Of a stretch of DNA of 64,000 bases, positions 39,140 through 47,521 are shown piece by piece. A program made the translations under genes and the position numbers. The first letter of the stretch is position 1. The number at the start of each line of letters is the position of its first letter. Under the pieces are notes generated by a model. It worked only from the letters and a program-made list of their open reading frames with translations, had not been told where the DNA came from and did not search any database. Source of the stretch: Anabaena sphaerica FACHB-251. Lineage in GTDB: Bacteria > Cyanobacteriota > Cyanobacteriia > Cyanobacteriales > Nostocaceae. The DNA lies in assembly GCF_014696825.1 (NCBI RefSeq), contig NZ_JACJQU010000009.1, positions 62,001 to 126,000 on the forward strand, in the 5' to 3' direction.

Positions 39140-39898
39140 CTACAAATTAACTCCTTTTTCTGCTAGTAACTGTCTTAATTTAGCTAATTCTGCTTCTGCT
39201 AAATCTGCACGCTGCTTTTCCTGTTCTGCACGCTGCTTTTCTTGTTCTACAGGTGTAGGCAACCAATTATTATCTCGATCATACCAACGTAGCCACGATC
39301 TGGTTAATCCCTGATATTCTCCATGCCATAACCCTAAACCCAGTTCTGCTTCTTCTAACCATACTCCTAGTCCATTTATTGACAAAGGTTGATAACGACT
39401 CATTACCAACCCAAAACAATTAAACTCATCTGTATAACGGTTATAAACAAAATAATAGGGGATTCTCAGGATTTGTTCATAAACTGACCATTTATTAGGA
39501 GGTTGATTAACTTCCCGTAAATTTCTGCCTAAATCCTCTGCTTCTGTACCAGGTGATATCAATTCTATAGCCACGAAAGGATTTATTCCTTCCTGCCAAG
39601 TGACGTAGCTTAATCGGAGTTCTGTTTGTTGATAAAATCGAGACACCCCCAATACTGCAAACCAATCTGGGCGTTTATACCATTGGGGATGGAGGGGATC
39701 ATAATATAAGTTTAAATCACTACCTGTAAATATATTATCTTCAGTGTATGTAGGAGGACGAAACGTAAGGCGTAATAATTCTGGTTGTAATAGGTGAAAT
39801 TCATCTGGCAACCCTGGTTCCTCCTGGTTTTCACTAGGTAAATCATACATGGTTGGCAATGCTTCTTGAGGAGATAATGGTGGATTTATTTGATACAT
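39140..39898 (-). CDS. Uma2-family (DUF820) PD-(D/E)XK nuclease-like protein
   Basis: 252 residues. The core has PDWFAVLGVSRF, then NPFVAIELISPGTEAED, the Uma2 signature in which Asp and Glu belong to the PD-(D/E)XK fold, and a coiled tail with EKQRAEQEKQRADLAEAELA repeats. These genes are highly amplified in cyanobacteria and their role is unclear. It converges with the DUF4276 gene (57 bp). Decayed family members occur at 56278-56628 and 53467-53538. Confidence 0.8.
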   Translation of the reverse strand: MYQINPPLSPQEALPTMYDLPSENQEEPGLPDEFHLLQPELLRLTFRPPTYTEDNIFTGSDLNLYYDPLHPQWYKRPDWFAVLGVSRFYQQTELRLSYVTWQEGINPFVAIELISPGTEAEDLGRNLREVNQPPNKWSVYEQILRIPYYFVYNRYTDEFNCFGLVMSRYQPLSINGLGVWLEEAELGLGLWHGEYQGLTRSWLRWYDRDNNWLPTPVEQEKQRAEQEKQRADLAEAELAKLRQLLAEKGVNL

Positions 39899-40140
39899 GA
39901 TTAATTAGCTCCCTGCGTTAGCGTCGCTGATTGAGGATATCGCTCTCTCAAAATCATCTTCAGTATTATATAAGAAATCAGTTAGAAATTACAACATCAC
40001 ATTCAGTACAGCAATGAATAATCTGGGATGTGCTAATACTTGGCAAACAGAGGCAGAAACTGTCACCACCATTATGAACGGGAATGATCACCGAAATTGA
40101 TAGCTCTGTTAGCAAATTCATTTTTATTTGCCTATGCTGT

Positions 40141-40498
40141 ATTCAGCTTTCAGTTTGATTTTTTCCCTACAACGCTATCGTCCATCCCCATTTTATGCCT
40201 TTGACGAAGTAGATATGTTCAGGACTTACGCAAACAGAACCAAAGTAGCGGTAATTCATGAATTACCACTACGCCAGAATAAGGTTTTTAGTCAAATCTT
40301 GCGTAAGTCCTAATGTTTTTAGATGGGGCAAATGTGGAACGATTAGCTAGAATGATTAAACAACAGGCACAACAAGCACAGTTTATTGTTGTGAGTTTGC
40401 CTCGTCCGATGATAGAATCAACCCAGCGTACAATTGGGGTGACTCAAGCCAGAGGTGCTTATACTCAAGTTTTGGGTATTAAGTTAGGTGACAGGTGA
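40141..40498 (+). pseudogene. Second copy of the smc 3' end, split by a MITE
   Basis: [19 protein letters not shown], then after a 93-bp insertion [18 protein letters not shown] to the terminal [11 protein letters not shown]. This matches the last ~90 codons of Smc. After the MITE, about 170 bp show roughly 19 differences from smc, many at third positions, so it is not a recent copy. The rest of smc is absent. The fragment lies 3.0 kb after smc with the ATPase/DUF4276/Uma2 genes in between. Confidence 0.9.
40220..40312. mobile_element. MITE, 93 bp, flanked by ATGTT target duplication
   Basis: CAGGACTTACGCAA ... TTGCGTAAGTCCTA inserted between direct ATGTT repeats (40215-40219 and 40313-40317). 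Removing the element and one ATGTT restores the smc reading GATATGTTTTTAGATGG. This is the reverse complement of the element at 21446-21539, with a shared central palindrome GGTAATTCATGAATTACC. Confidence 0.9.
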
Positions 40499-40565
40499 CA
40501 GGTAAGAACTTTACCAATTACCCATTACCCATTAGCAATTCCTGATTACCGATTACCAATCACCT
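40485..40565. repeat. Heptamer-type repeats (AGGTGAC, ATTACCC)
   Basis: AGGTGAC units overlap the end of the smc fragment. ATTACCC and related units follow to about 40565. They fill the space before the PRC-barrel gene, together with a small dispersed repeat near 40608-40635 (CCTACGGCACGCTAAGCG). Confidence 0.65.
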
Positions 40566-40648
40566 TGATTTTCTGTTAAAAATAGTTTATAGATAAACCG
40601 GATTCGAGATTGCCTACGGCACGCTAAGCGAACAGGACTCCGTATATA

Positions 40649-41641
40649 ATGACCTCCGAACAAGTAATTAGACGTTCCGATATATTAAACACCCAGGTAA
40701 TCACCCGCGATAATGGCAAAAGGCTAGGTATCGTCAGTCAAATCTGGGTTGACATTGATCAAAGAGAGGTTGTGGCGCTTGGTTTGCGAGACAGCCTAAT
40801 CTCTATCTCTGGTCTGCCTCGCCAAATGTATCTTAACAGTATCAACCAAATCGGGGATGTCATCCTGGTTGATAACGAAGATGTCATAGAAGATATTGAA
40901 GTCGAATCCCTCAGCAACTTGATGAACTGGGAAGTCATCACCGAAACAGGGGAAGTATTAGGCAGGGTCAGAGGCTTTAAGTTCAATGGCGAAACTGGTA
41001 AAATTTACTCTATAGTCATCGCCTCCTTGGGAGTACCCCAAATACCCGACCAATTTTTGAGTACCTACGAAATCTCAATAGAAGAAGTCGTCAGCACTGG
41101 TCCGAGTAGATTAATTGTTTTTGAAGGTGCCGAAGAACGAGTCAACCAGTTAACAGTCGGCGTTTTAGAACGGCTGGGTATTGGTAGAGCGCCCTGGGAA
41201 AGAGACGCAGAAGAAGAATATGGTTATTCTGCACCCCGCACCGTTTCCCCAGCGAACCAACTACCCAGCGGAGTACCTTTACAACCACCTAAGCCCAAAG
41301 TTCGCACTCCTGAACCCGTAGCACGGGAAGAGGAAGAATGGACTGAAGACTATATAGAAGAAGAAAGACCACAACGTCGGGTTATGCAAGCCCGTTCCTA
41401 CGAATCGATACAATACGAAGAGGAAGAAGAAGATAACTGGAGTGAGGCCACGAGTCAAGATAGATATCAAGCACCACCCAAAAAATACGAACCCCAGCCC
41501 TATAGCAAAGCATACTCTGATGACTACGACGATTATGATGATGTAGAAGGCGATGCTTGGGAAGATGTACCGAAACCTGTGAATATTCCTAAGAAAGTCA
41601 AGGAAAGACAGGTGGAATACGAAGAAGAAGGCGGATATTAA
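40649..41641 (+). CDS. PRC-barrel domain protein with acidic C-terminal tail
   Basis: 330 residues. Two PRC-barrel domains lie at ~5-85 (VITRDNGKRLGIVSQIWVD) and ~92-170 (VITETGEVLGRVRGFKFNG). The second half is disordered, rich in Glu, Asp, Tyr and Pro (SDDYDDYDDVEGD). PRC barrels occur in RNA-processing (RimM) and photosynthetic proteins. This cyanobacterial form is common, but its function is not known to me. No membrane segment. A 10-bp hairpin follows the stop. Confidence 0.8.
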   Translation: MTSEQVIRRSDILNTQVITRDNGKRLGIVSQIWVDIDQREVVALGLRDSLISISGLPRQMYLNSINQIGDVILVDNEDVIEDIEVESLSNLMNWEVITETGEVLGRVRGFKFNGETGKIYSIVIASLGVPQIPDQFLSTYEISIEEVVSTGPSRLIVFEGAEERVNQLTVGVLERLGIGRAPWERDAEEEYGYSAPRTVSPANQLPSGVPLQPPKPKVRTPEPVAREEEEWTEDYIEEERPQRRVMQARSYESIQYEEEEEDNWSEATSQDRYQAPPKKYEPQPYSKAYSDDYDDYDDVEGDAWEDVPKPVNIPKKVKERQVEYEEEGGY

Positions 41642-41660
41642 GTTTTGTAAACGTTTTGTA

Positions 41661-41690
41661 AACCCCCTCTACCAAGAGTAAGAGGGGGTT
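41661..41690. terminator. Hairpin after PRC-barrel gene
   Basis: A perfect 10-bp stem AACCCCCTCT/AGAGGGGGTT with a 10-nt loop, 20 nt after the stop. Only a weak T tail (TTAATT), so termination is likely but not certain. Confidence 0.6.
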
Positions 41691-41904
41691 AATTAACATC
41701 AGCCTAAAAGGTAAAAATTACAAAGGTTTTGAATTCCAAATTTGGCGCTCAATTTTCCAGATCCTTGCTCTTTTTTAATTAACCATAAAGCCCTCAACTT
41801 AACTTGTCTAGTAGATGGTCTGCCATCCTTGGGACGAATAATTTACAAGCTATTAGCGGTCAGTAAGATTATTAAACAATCAGCAATGAACAAGGATTCA
41901 GGTC

Positions 41905-42573
41905 TTACTGATTAGCCCCAAACCGGGAGACATCTCCGTTATAAGTAGTCCTGTCAGGCATCAGCGAATTAAACAAATCAGCGCCATAGAACTTGGATTC
42001 CCGTAGAATCGCATCTGATAACCTGGTATTTCTCATGTAGCTACTGGAAAAATCTGCTTTCGATAAATTGGATCGAGAAAGAATTGCTCCTCTAAGCTTT
42101 GCATTTTTCACCACGGCATTAGACAAATCTGCATCAGAGATAATAGCCTCTGTGAGATCTGCATTGGTTAAATCCGCGTTCAACAACGTTGTCTTATTCA
42201 TGAGGGCGTTATACAAATCTGCCTGGGAAAGATTAGCTCCTGATAGATTGGCTTCCGCGAAGTTAGTACCCATCAGAATACCTTCTGACAGATTGGCTTC
42301 AGTTAGATTGGCTCCATCAAGCTTTGCATCATTGAGTAGCGCACCAGAGAGATTGGCTTTGGACAGATTTGCCCCACTGAGTGCGCTGCCATATAAATCT
42401 CTATTCGATAGATCTGCTCCCGATAGATCGCAGTTAACACAGGCGTTTGTGATCAGCAACTTTTGGTAATCTGTCGCAACAAAAGCGTTAGCAGGCAAAC
42501 TAAATATGGTGAAGCTAATGATAATAGAGAGGGCGATGCTAGAAAGTCTACGAAACCAAGATGTAATATTCAT
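41905..42573 (-). CDS. Secreted pentapeptide-repeat protein with CxxC motif
   Basis: 222 residues from the ATG at 42573, which places a signal peptide (IALSIIISFTIFSLPANA) at the start; an earlier in-frame start adds 15 residues. ITNACVNC is followed directly by about 30 pentapeptide units (ADLSN, ANLSK), forming a quadrilateral beta-helix. The C-terminal ~20 residues (RTTYNGDVSRFG) cap it. Exported location is predicted. The N-terminal CxxC plus repeat layout recurs in the gene at 62939. Function unknown. Confidence 0.85.
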   Translation of the reverse strand: MNITSWFRRLSSIALSIIISFTIFSLPANAFVATDYQKLLITNACVNCDLSGADLSNRDLYGSALSGANLSKANLSGALLNDAKLDGANLTEANLSEGILMGTNFAEANLSGANLSQADLYNALMNKTTLLNADLTNADLTEAIISDADLSNAVVKNAKLRGAILSRSNLSKADFSSSYMRNTRLSDAILRESKFYGADLFNSLMPDRTTYNGDVSRFGANQ

Positions 42574-43112
42574 ATTCGTCCTTAAAATTGTGAATTTTTG
42601 CAATTGTGTCAGTATCAAAGATGGGTCTTTTTTTTAGAGGTTGGGTGAGGTGGAGCTAAACATTGTTAAGCCCTACCCAAAATGACTGTTAGCCTCATGA
42701 AGACAATTCCAATAGTCAATTTCTGAATTTGGAGATGAATTGTGTCTCTGAATTTACAAACCTTGTAAGTATATGTCTATTGGAAACAACACTGATTATT
42801 ACAGTGAATACGCGGTTATTCATCAATAATATTATATAAATTCACATCAAATATACACGAAGTAAACATCTTTTAGAGTGTTAATATGCTTGTCAAATAA
42901 GAGCAAGGCTGACAAGGTTTTTTAGTACATCTGCACTCATGAACTTAAGTTTAAAGTCTCTCTCGACCCCCCTTCAAGTCCTTCATACTGAGGGATAAGC
43001 ACTGAACCTGTCCAGCAAGGAAATGTTTTATAGAGATAGAGAGAGATTTAGAGAGATATTGGTTAGATTCGGCCTAAAGTCAGCTTAATCTTCTGTTCAA
43101 TCAATATTTAAA
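42574..43112. other. Intergenic region, no gene seen
   Basis: About 540 AT-rich bases between two genes for exported proteins on the same strand. No recognised repeat or hairpin of note. It must hold the promoter of the pentapeptide gene at its left end and the 3' end of the gene at 43113. Confidence 0.5.
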
Positions 43113-43688
43113 CTATGGCGAAATTACTGACTTGGCCATTTTCACCAACTCATCCTGCTTACCCGCTTTCAACCCAATGGTGTACTGTACAGCCTTTTGT
43201 CGCCAAGTTAACGTAGAATCAGAACAATTAGCACCACATTTAGCATCTACAAAATAAGCAGTTGTACCCTTAGCTAAAGATACCGCTTTACCAGTGAGTT
43301 TAGGGGTTTTACTATTAATAGCTTCCGCACTAATCATACCCAGACGACAAGCTGTACCCCCAGTACAATCAGGGCTAAATCCTAGTAAAATATCATACTT
43401 GTCTTTGTTAGCGGTCTCGATAATTGCGTAAAGTGGGTTTTCCCCTTCCAAACCAGGAATATAGTTTGGTAATAAAATCTTAATTTGACTATTTTTCTTT
43501 AATTTGGGCAGAATAGACTTAAAAACTGGATGTGGTTGAGCAGTTTTATTATTAATCTGCTCTTTTGCTATTAACTGAGGCTTATTTTTTACCGATGCTT
43601 GAGCAATATCATGAAAATAGCTGCTACCAACTAGGAAAAATAAAGCTAACAAAACACTGCTTTTCTTAAAATTGAAAATCATATTCAA
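43113..43688 (-). CDS. Exported protein of unknown function
   Basis: 191 residues with an N-terminal signal peptide (SSVLLALFFLVGSSYF, cleavage near AQASV). The mature part contains two Cys pairs (CTGGTAC and CGANC), suggesting disulfides, and a beta-rich core (IKILLPNYIPGLEGENPLYAI, KYDILLGFSPDC). I do not recognise a family with a known role. It is monocistronic, and the TPR-nuclease gene lies 140 bp upstream of its end on the same strand. Confidence 0.65.
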   Translation of the reverse strand: MNMIFNFKKSSVLLALFFLVGSSYFHDIAQASVKNKPQLIAKEQINNKTAQPHPVFKSILPKLKKNSQIKILLPNYIPGLEGENPLYAIIETANKDKYDILLGFSPDCTGGTACRLGMISAEAINSKTPKLTGKAVSLAKGTTAYFVDAKCGANCSDSTLTWRQKAVQYTIGLKAGKQDELVKMAKSVISP

Positions 43689-43828
43689 ACACCTGGGTGA
43701 CTACAAAATAATATTACAAATATAACAATCCTCAATCATTCGTCAATAAGAAAATTACTGAATTCTTCAAATAATTCTGTAAATCCTTACATCGTGTCAA
43801 TCCTGATTCTGACAAAAAAAGTTAAAGT

Positions 43829-45388
43829 TCAGAAATTTAAAATATCTAATGATTTTTCTATCTCTAAATCTAAAATTATAGCTTGTGTATCTTTATGTTC
43901 TTCTATTTTTCCATCTTGCCAATATAAATCTGCTGCTTTCTGAAAATCCTCAATTGCTCCCTGTTTATCTCCTATGATTAAACGAGCATTACCACGATTA
44001 TAATAAGCATCTATGTAATTAGATTTAATTTTAAGCACTTTACTAAAATCATCTATTGCGGCTTCGTAGTTTCCTAAATCAAAATGAGCATTACCACGAT
44101 TGTAATAGGCATCTACATAATTAGCATTTATTTTAATGGCTTGATTATAATCTTCGATTCCTCCTTCATAATCTCCCAAGTTACAACGAGTATTACCTCT
44201 TTTTTTGTAAGTCGTAGCATCATTAGGTTTGACTTTGATCAGTGCTATTAATTTCTGCTTATCATCTAAAAGATAAGGAGCAATTTCTCTGTTTTTCTGG
44301 GTAATATCATAATGAGGATTAATTTTAATGGCCTGATTATAATCTTCAATGGCTCCTTGATTATCTCCAATGCGAGAACGAGCATCAGCACGATTTTTGT
44401 AAGTAACTGCAATATCAGGATTAATTCTCATAGCTTGATTATAATCTTCAATTGCCATCTGATAATTACCTAATTGATAATGTGCTAAACCCCTTTTATT
44501 ATAAGCTTTACCATAATTAATATTAATTTTAATTGCTTGGTTATAATTTGTAATTGCCGTGTCAAAATCATTTAATTGGTGATGAACTAAACCTAGCTTA
44601 TAATAAATATCAGCATCATTAGGTTTATGCTGTAATGCTTGATTGTAATTATTAATTGCTGGGGCATAATCGCCTTTTTGAAAATGTTCATCACCTAATT
44701 TTTCATACAATAGATTTAAATCGGAAGCAAGAGGATACCTGTTGAATTTATCCAAAGATAAATTTTGTTGAGGCGAATGATTTATAAAAGCTTGTGACTG
44801 TTCTAAATAGGAGAATAAACCACCACTATATAATAATTGGTTGATCCCAAAAGCAATCCTTCCAGTTTTCAACTTAATCATTTTTGTGGGTAAAAAACCA
44901 GCTAAAAAAAGATGATATTCCGATTGAGCTTCATTTACTTCTTCTTGAATTAAAATACAAACAATAACTGTATTTTTTTCTACTTCTTCAGAACTGACTG
45001 ACCATCTAACTTTATCAAAAGTACCGTGACGAGATTTGATTTCCACACCAATAGCAGGGTTAGAGGTGAGAGTAAAATCACTTTTGCCATCACCACCAAA
45101 GCGTTTTTCATAATCAACTTCTGTAATATAATCTGCTAAACGTTCTTTGACAACTTCTTCACCTAATTTACCTTTGAGGTTATTAATAAAAACGTCACGA
45201 ACTGAGGAAGTACGCTTATATTTTTCTGCCATTAACCAGCAAAATTCCCGTAATGATTTTAATCTTTGTCCAGAGATGATAGTTACTTCACTATGTTGTC
45301 CTGGTATTTCACAGTGAAGAAGACAACCAGATGTTAACCTTTTAATAAAATCGGACTGTAGCGATCGCAGTAAGGTAATCCAATCCAT
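43829..45388 (-). CDS. PD-(D/E)XK nuclease-like domain fused to TPR repeats
   Basis: 519 residues. The N-terminal ~200 residues carry KGKLGEEVV (Glu77/78), FGGDGKSDF (Asp104) and GVEIKSRHG (Glu116, Lys118). This is the E...D-x11-E-x-K arrangement of PD-(D/E)XK endonucleases. Residues ~225-500 contain about eight TPR units (AINNYNQALQHKP, AIEDYNQAIKINP). The fusion suggests a nuclease directed or controlled by a protein partner. No signal peptide. Substrate and role are unknown; DNA degradation in defence is one possibility. No partner methylase is nearby. Confidence 0.7.
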   Translation of the reverse strand: MDWITLLRSLQSDFIKRLTSGCLLHCEIPGQHSEVTIISGQRLKSLREFCWLMAEKYKRTSSVRDVFINNLKGKLGEEVVKERLADYITEVDYEKRFGGDGKSDFTLTSNPAIGVEIKSRHGTFDKVRWSVSSEEVEKNTVIVCILIQEEVNEAQSEYHLFLAGFLPTKMIKLKTGRIAFGINQLLYSGGLFSYLEQSQAFINHSPQQNLSLDKFNRYPLASDLNLLYEKLGDEHFQKGDYAPAINNYNQALQHKPNDADIYYKLGLVHHQLNDFDTAITNYNQAIKININYGKAYNKRGLAHYQLGNYQMAIEDYNQAMRINPDIAVTYKNRADARSRIGDNQGAIEDYNQAIKINPHYDITQKNREIAPYLLDDKQKLIALIKVKPNDATTYKKRGNTRCNLGDYEGGIEDYNQAIKINANYVDAYYNRGNAHFDLGNYEAAIDDFSKVLKIKSNYIDAYYNRGNARLIIGDKQGAIEDFQKAADLYWQDGKIEEHKDTQAIILDLEIEKSLDILNF

Positions 45389-45503
45389 TTATAATATTTT
45401 TAATATATTTATGATATTTCTGCGGTCTTGTGATTGACTTATTTTATTAAAAAATCTGGTGTGAGTAAATAACTAGCTCAATTAAAAAAACGTAATACCC
45501 ATA

Positions 45504-45530
45504 TCCCCGACTTCTTTGAGAAGTCGGGGA
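45504..45530. repeat. Dispersed hairpin repeat, best-preserved copy
   Basis: A perfect 12-bp stem TCCCCGACTTCT/AGAAGTCGGGGA with a TTG loop. It lies in the 165-bp gap between the MBL-fold gene (stop 24 bp away) and the TPR-nuclease gene and could terminate the MBL transcript. Confidence 0.7.
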
Positions 45531-45553
45531 TCTATCTCCTCCAGACTTCCAGA

Positions 45554-46306
45554 CTAAAAAGCGACCTGTTCACCAGGTTTAGGTGCAATTACTCGTGTAG
45601 ATAAATTGTTTTTTTCTAGTAACTCCTGAAATTCTTCACTACTTCCCTTAGCTTGCAAAAATCTGTTTAAAAGTCCCTCAAACAGGATATCCCCCCCAGC
45701 AGCTGTAGGGAGCATGATTTGAGGTTTTAACCATTTAGCAATTTCTAAAGCACTGTTCATACCTTTAATTATTGGTAGTCCCAAAGGTAAACTCAAATCA
45801 ATAATGGGTGTAATCACCACATCTACTGGTGCAAACTGCTGAAGTTGGGGAGAATGATTTCCATGAGGTTCGTAATAAAGTTTTAAACCACTGACTAACT
45901 CTCTGAGAAGATAAGCATTTTCTAACAAAGTCGGTCCAATCTGAGAACCAGGAAGAGCTTTAATTTCTACTTGATTATTCAAAGTAAAAATTTCACCATG
46001 ATCAAGAGTGGTTATATTGATATAACCTAATTCTTTTACTACTTTAGCCGCATTAGGAGAAGCGACAACTGGGATATTCTTCCCAAGCTGCTTAAGCGTT
46101 GGTGGGTGAGCATGATCTTCCAAACCCTGAGATAATAAAATCAAATCTATGTTTGCTGGTATTGGCCGATCCTGAGTTCGAGAACCTTTAAATAACCAAT
46201 CCAAATTACTGAAGGTTAAGGAATCAACTAACCAAGGGTCTAAGAGTATCCGTTGTCCGCCAATTTCCATCAACCAACTATTGCTGTCTAACCAAGTGAA
46301 GTACAT
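45554..46306 (-). CDS. Metallo-beta-lactamase-fold protein with degenerate metal motif
   Basis: 250 residues. The start YFTWLDSNSWLMEIGGQRILLDPW is the typical N-terminus of the UlaG-like MBL-fold group. At the metal site the usual THxHxDH is replaced by SQGLEDHAH (Ser59-His67), so the first two His ligands are missing while Asp64-His65 remain. A later YEPHGNH may be part of the site. It is probably a divergent or non-catalytic member. The gene starts 57 bp after the stop of the KaiB-like gene on the same strand and is likely co-transcribed with it. Confidence 0.75.
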   Translation of the reverse strand: MYFTWLDSNSWLMEIGGQRILLDPWLVDSLTFSNLDWLFKGSRTQDRPIPANIDLILLSQGLEDHAHPPTLKQLGKNIPVVASPNAAKVVKELGYINITTLDHGEIFTLNNQVEIKALPGSQIGPTLLENAYLLRELVSGLKLYYEPHGNHSPQLQQFAPVDVVITPIIDLSLPLGLPIIKGMNSALEIAKWLKPQIMLPTAAGGDILFEGLLNRFLQAKGSSEEFQELLEKNNLSTRVIAPKPGEQVAF

Positions 46307-46363
46307 AGCTAAAAATTTAGTAAGAGTAACGCCTATTTTTATTATTAATTTATGAATTACAAA

Positions 46364-47134
46364 TTATGAATTATCCTTTGCTCCTAACATTTGTAAGAGT
46401 TTTTCCACATTATCAAAATCCCCCACTATCCGCCGAATTGGGTGAGGCCAAACCTTAACAAGGGTTGGAGTTGCCGAAACTTGATCAATTTCAGCCTGTT
46501 CTGGATGGGTGAGAACATCAATTACCTTGAGGGTGTAAGGATAACCAAGCGATCGCTCTAATAATTCGTGTAAATTTCCTAAAATGCGTTCAGTATTTAT
46601 GCTATGACCAGCAACAAACAAACGCAAGACATACCCTTGAGCATTAATTTTTTCCTGTTGCAGATTCAGTTGATTCTTCTGGTATCGTGATGTCATATCT
46701 GCACGGTCTAAGCGCACAATTAAATCATGATCTTCCCAGAGTTGGGGAAATGAAGAACGATAAGTAGCCAACACCATGCGATCGCACAATCCTTCCTGCC
46801 AAGGGGCTGTTTGCCATACTAGATCCCCCGTCCCAAAAACTGCCTTCAGCACCGACTGATGACGCATAACTGCCGGATAAGCCTCCGCAAAAGTTTGTAC
46901 CTGTTGCGTGCGCGGATTTAACCAATGATCAATAGTCGCTGTATAACAAGGCACTAAAAAATGTGGCGACTCTGATAAGTCTAAGATTTCTTGCAAAGCC
47001 GCACACAAATGCAAATGCCATCGACCTTGCTTACTAGGGTCAATGCAGTAAATTAAATCTCCCCCTGGTGTAAACAGAGCAATACCTTTAAACAACTGGG
47101 GTTTAGATAGTTTGTCTGTAGTTAGCTTGGTCAT
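46364..47134 (-). CDS. Protein with C-terminal KaiB-like domain
   Basis: 256 residues. Residues 167-250 (GYVLRLFVAGHSINTERIL, LKVIDVLTHPEQAE, ATPTLVKVWP, RRIVGDF) match the KaiB/SasA thioredoxin-like fold, including the ATPTLVK segment. Residues 1-160 form a separate domain (KGIALFTPGGDLIYCIDPS, WHLHLCAALQEIL) that I know only from cyanobacterial KaiB-related proteins. KaiB proper is ~100 residues. This protein may sense or bind KaiC-like ATPases, or use the fold otherwise. It is the first gene of a probable pair with the MBL-fold gene. Confidence 0.78.
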   Translation of the reverse strand: MTKLTTDKLSKPQLFKGIALFTPGGDLIYCIDPSKQGRWHLHLCAALQEILDLSESPHFLVPCYTATIDHWLNPRTQQVQTFAEAYPAVMRHQSVLKAVFGTGDLVWQTAPWQEGLCDRMVLATYRSSFPQLWEDHDLIVRLDRADMTSRYQKNQLNLQQEKINAQGYVLRLFVAGHSINTERILGNLHELLERSLGYPYTLKVIDVLTHPEQAEIDQVSATPTLVKVWPHPIRRIVGDFDNVEKLLQMLGAKDNS

Positions 47135-47181
47135 AATTCTTTTGAGGACTGGCGACTGGGGTGATGGGGAGGTGGGGAGGT

Positions 47182-47401
47182 CTCACAAGGGTAGGTATTT
47201 TACATTGTCGTGAGGGCAAGACTTGGATGACAAGGAAGGACAGTGGATAAGGGAGGAAAACCGTACCAAATCAAATTCTCTTGGTAACAAGAACAGTACG
47301 TCAAAATACCATTGTGCGTATCAAATCTTCCTTGTCTACCTTCCATCCTTGTCTTCCTAGTCCTGCCTTCACAGTTAATATTAAAAACCTACCCCTGTGA
47401 G
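47182..47401. mobile_element. 220-bp long-inverted-repeat element (MITE-like)
   Basis: The left end CTCACAAGGGTAGGTATTTT and the reverse complement of the right end CTCACAGGGGTAGGTTTTTA align. The similarity continues inward for at least 60 bp (GACAAGGA and GGAAGG blocks), so the element could fold into one long hairpin. No open frame. It sits in the 386-bp gap between the PilT-type gene and the KaiB-like gene. A clear target duplication was not found because both flanks are G-rich repeats. Confidence 0.65.
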
Positions 47402-47474
47402 GCAGGGGAGGTGAGGTGATGGGGAAGCAGGGAAGGTGGGGTGATAAATTAAGTCAAAAGTCAAAATTAATAAC

Positions 47475-47521
47475 TTCTGCCTTCTGCCTTCTGCCTCCTG
47501 CCTCCTGTCACCAATTACCCA
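47475..47521. repeat. TCTGCCT heptanucleotide tract
   Basis: TTCTGCC/TCCTGCC units of period 7, then CAATTACCCATTA running into the stop codon of the PilT-type gene. Confidence 0.75.

Noticed and set aside
40014-40085. Short + frame NLGCANTWQTEAETVTTI
   Set aside because: Too short, no ribosome-binding site, no family resemblance. At most a remnant between Uma2 and the smc fragment.
37254-40498. Prophage or full genomic island
   Set aside because: No integrase, tRNA attachment site or phage structural gene. Only a small gene insertion next to smc can be supported.
41700-41850. Minus-strand stretch reading RPKDGRPSTRQVKLRALWL
   Set aside because: About 45 basic residues with no ATG start and no recognised family. 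It could be a gene scrap but cannot be supported.
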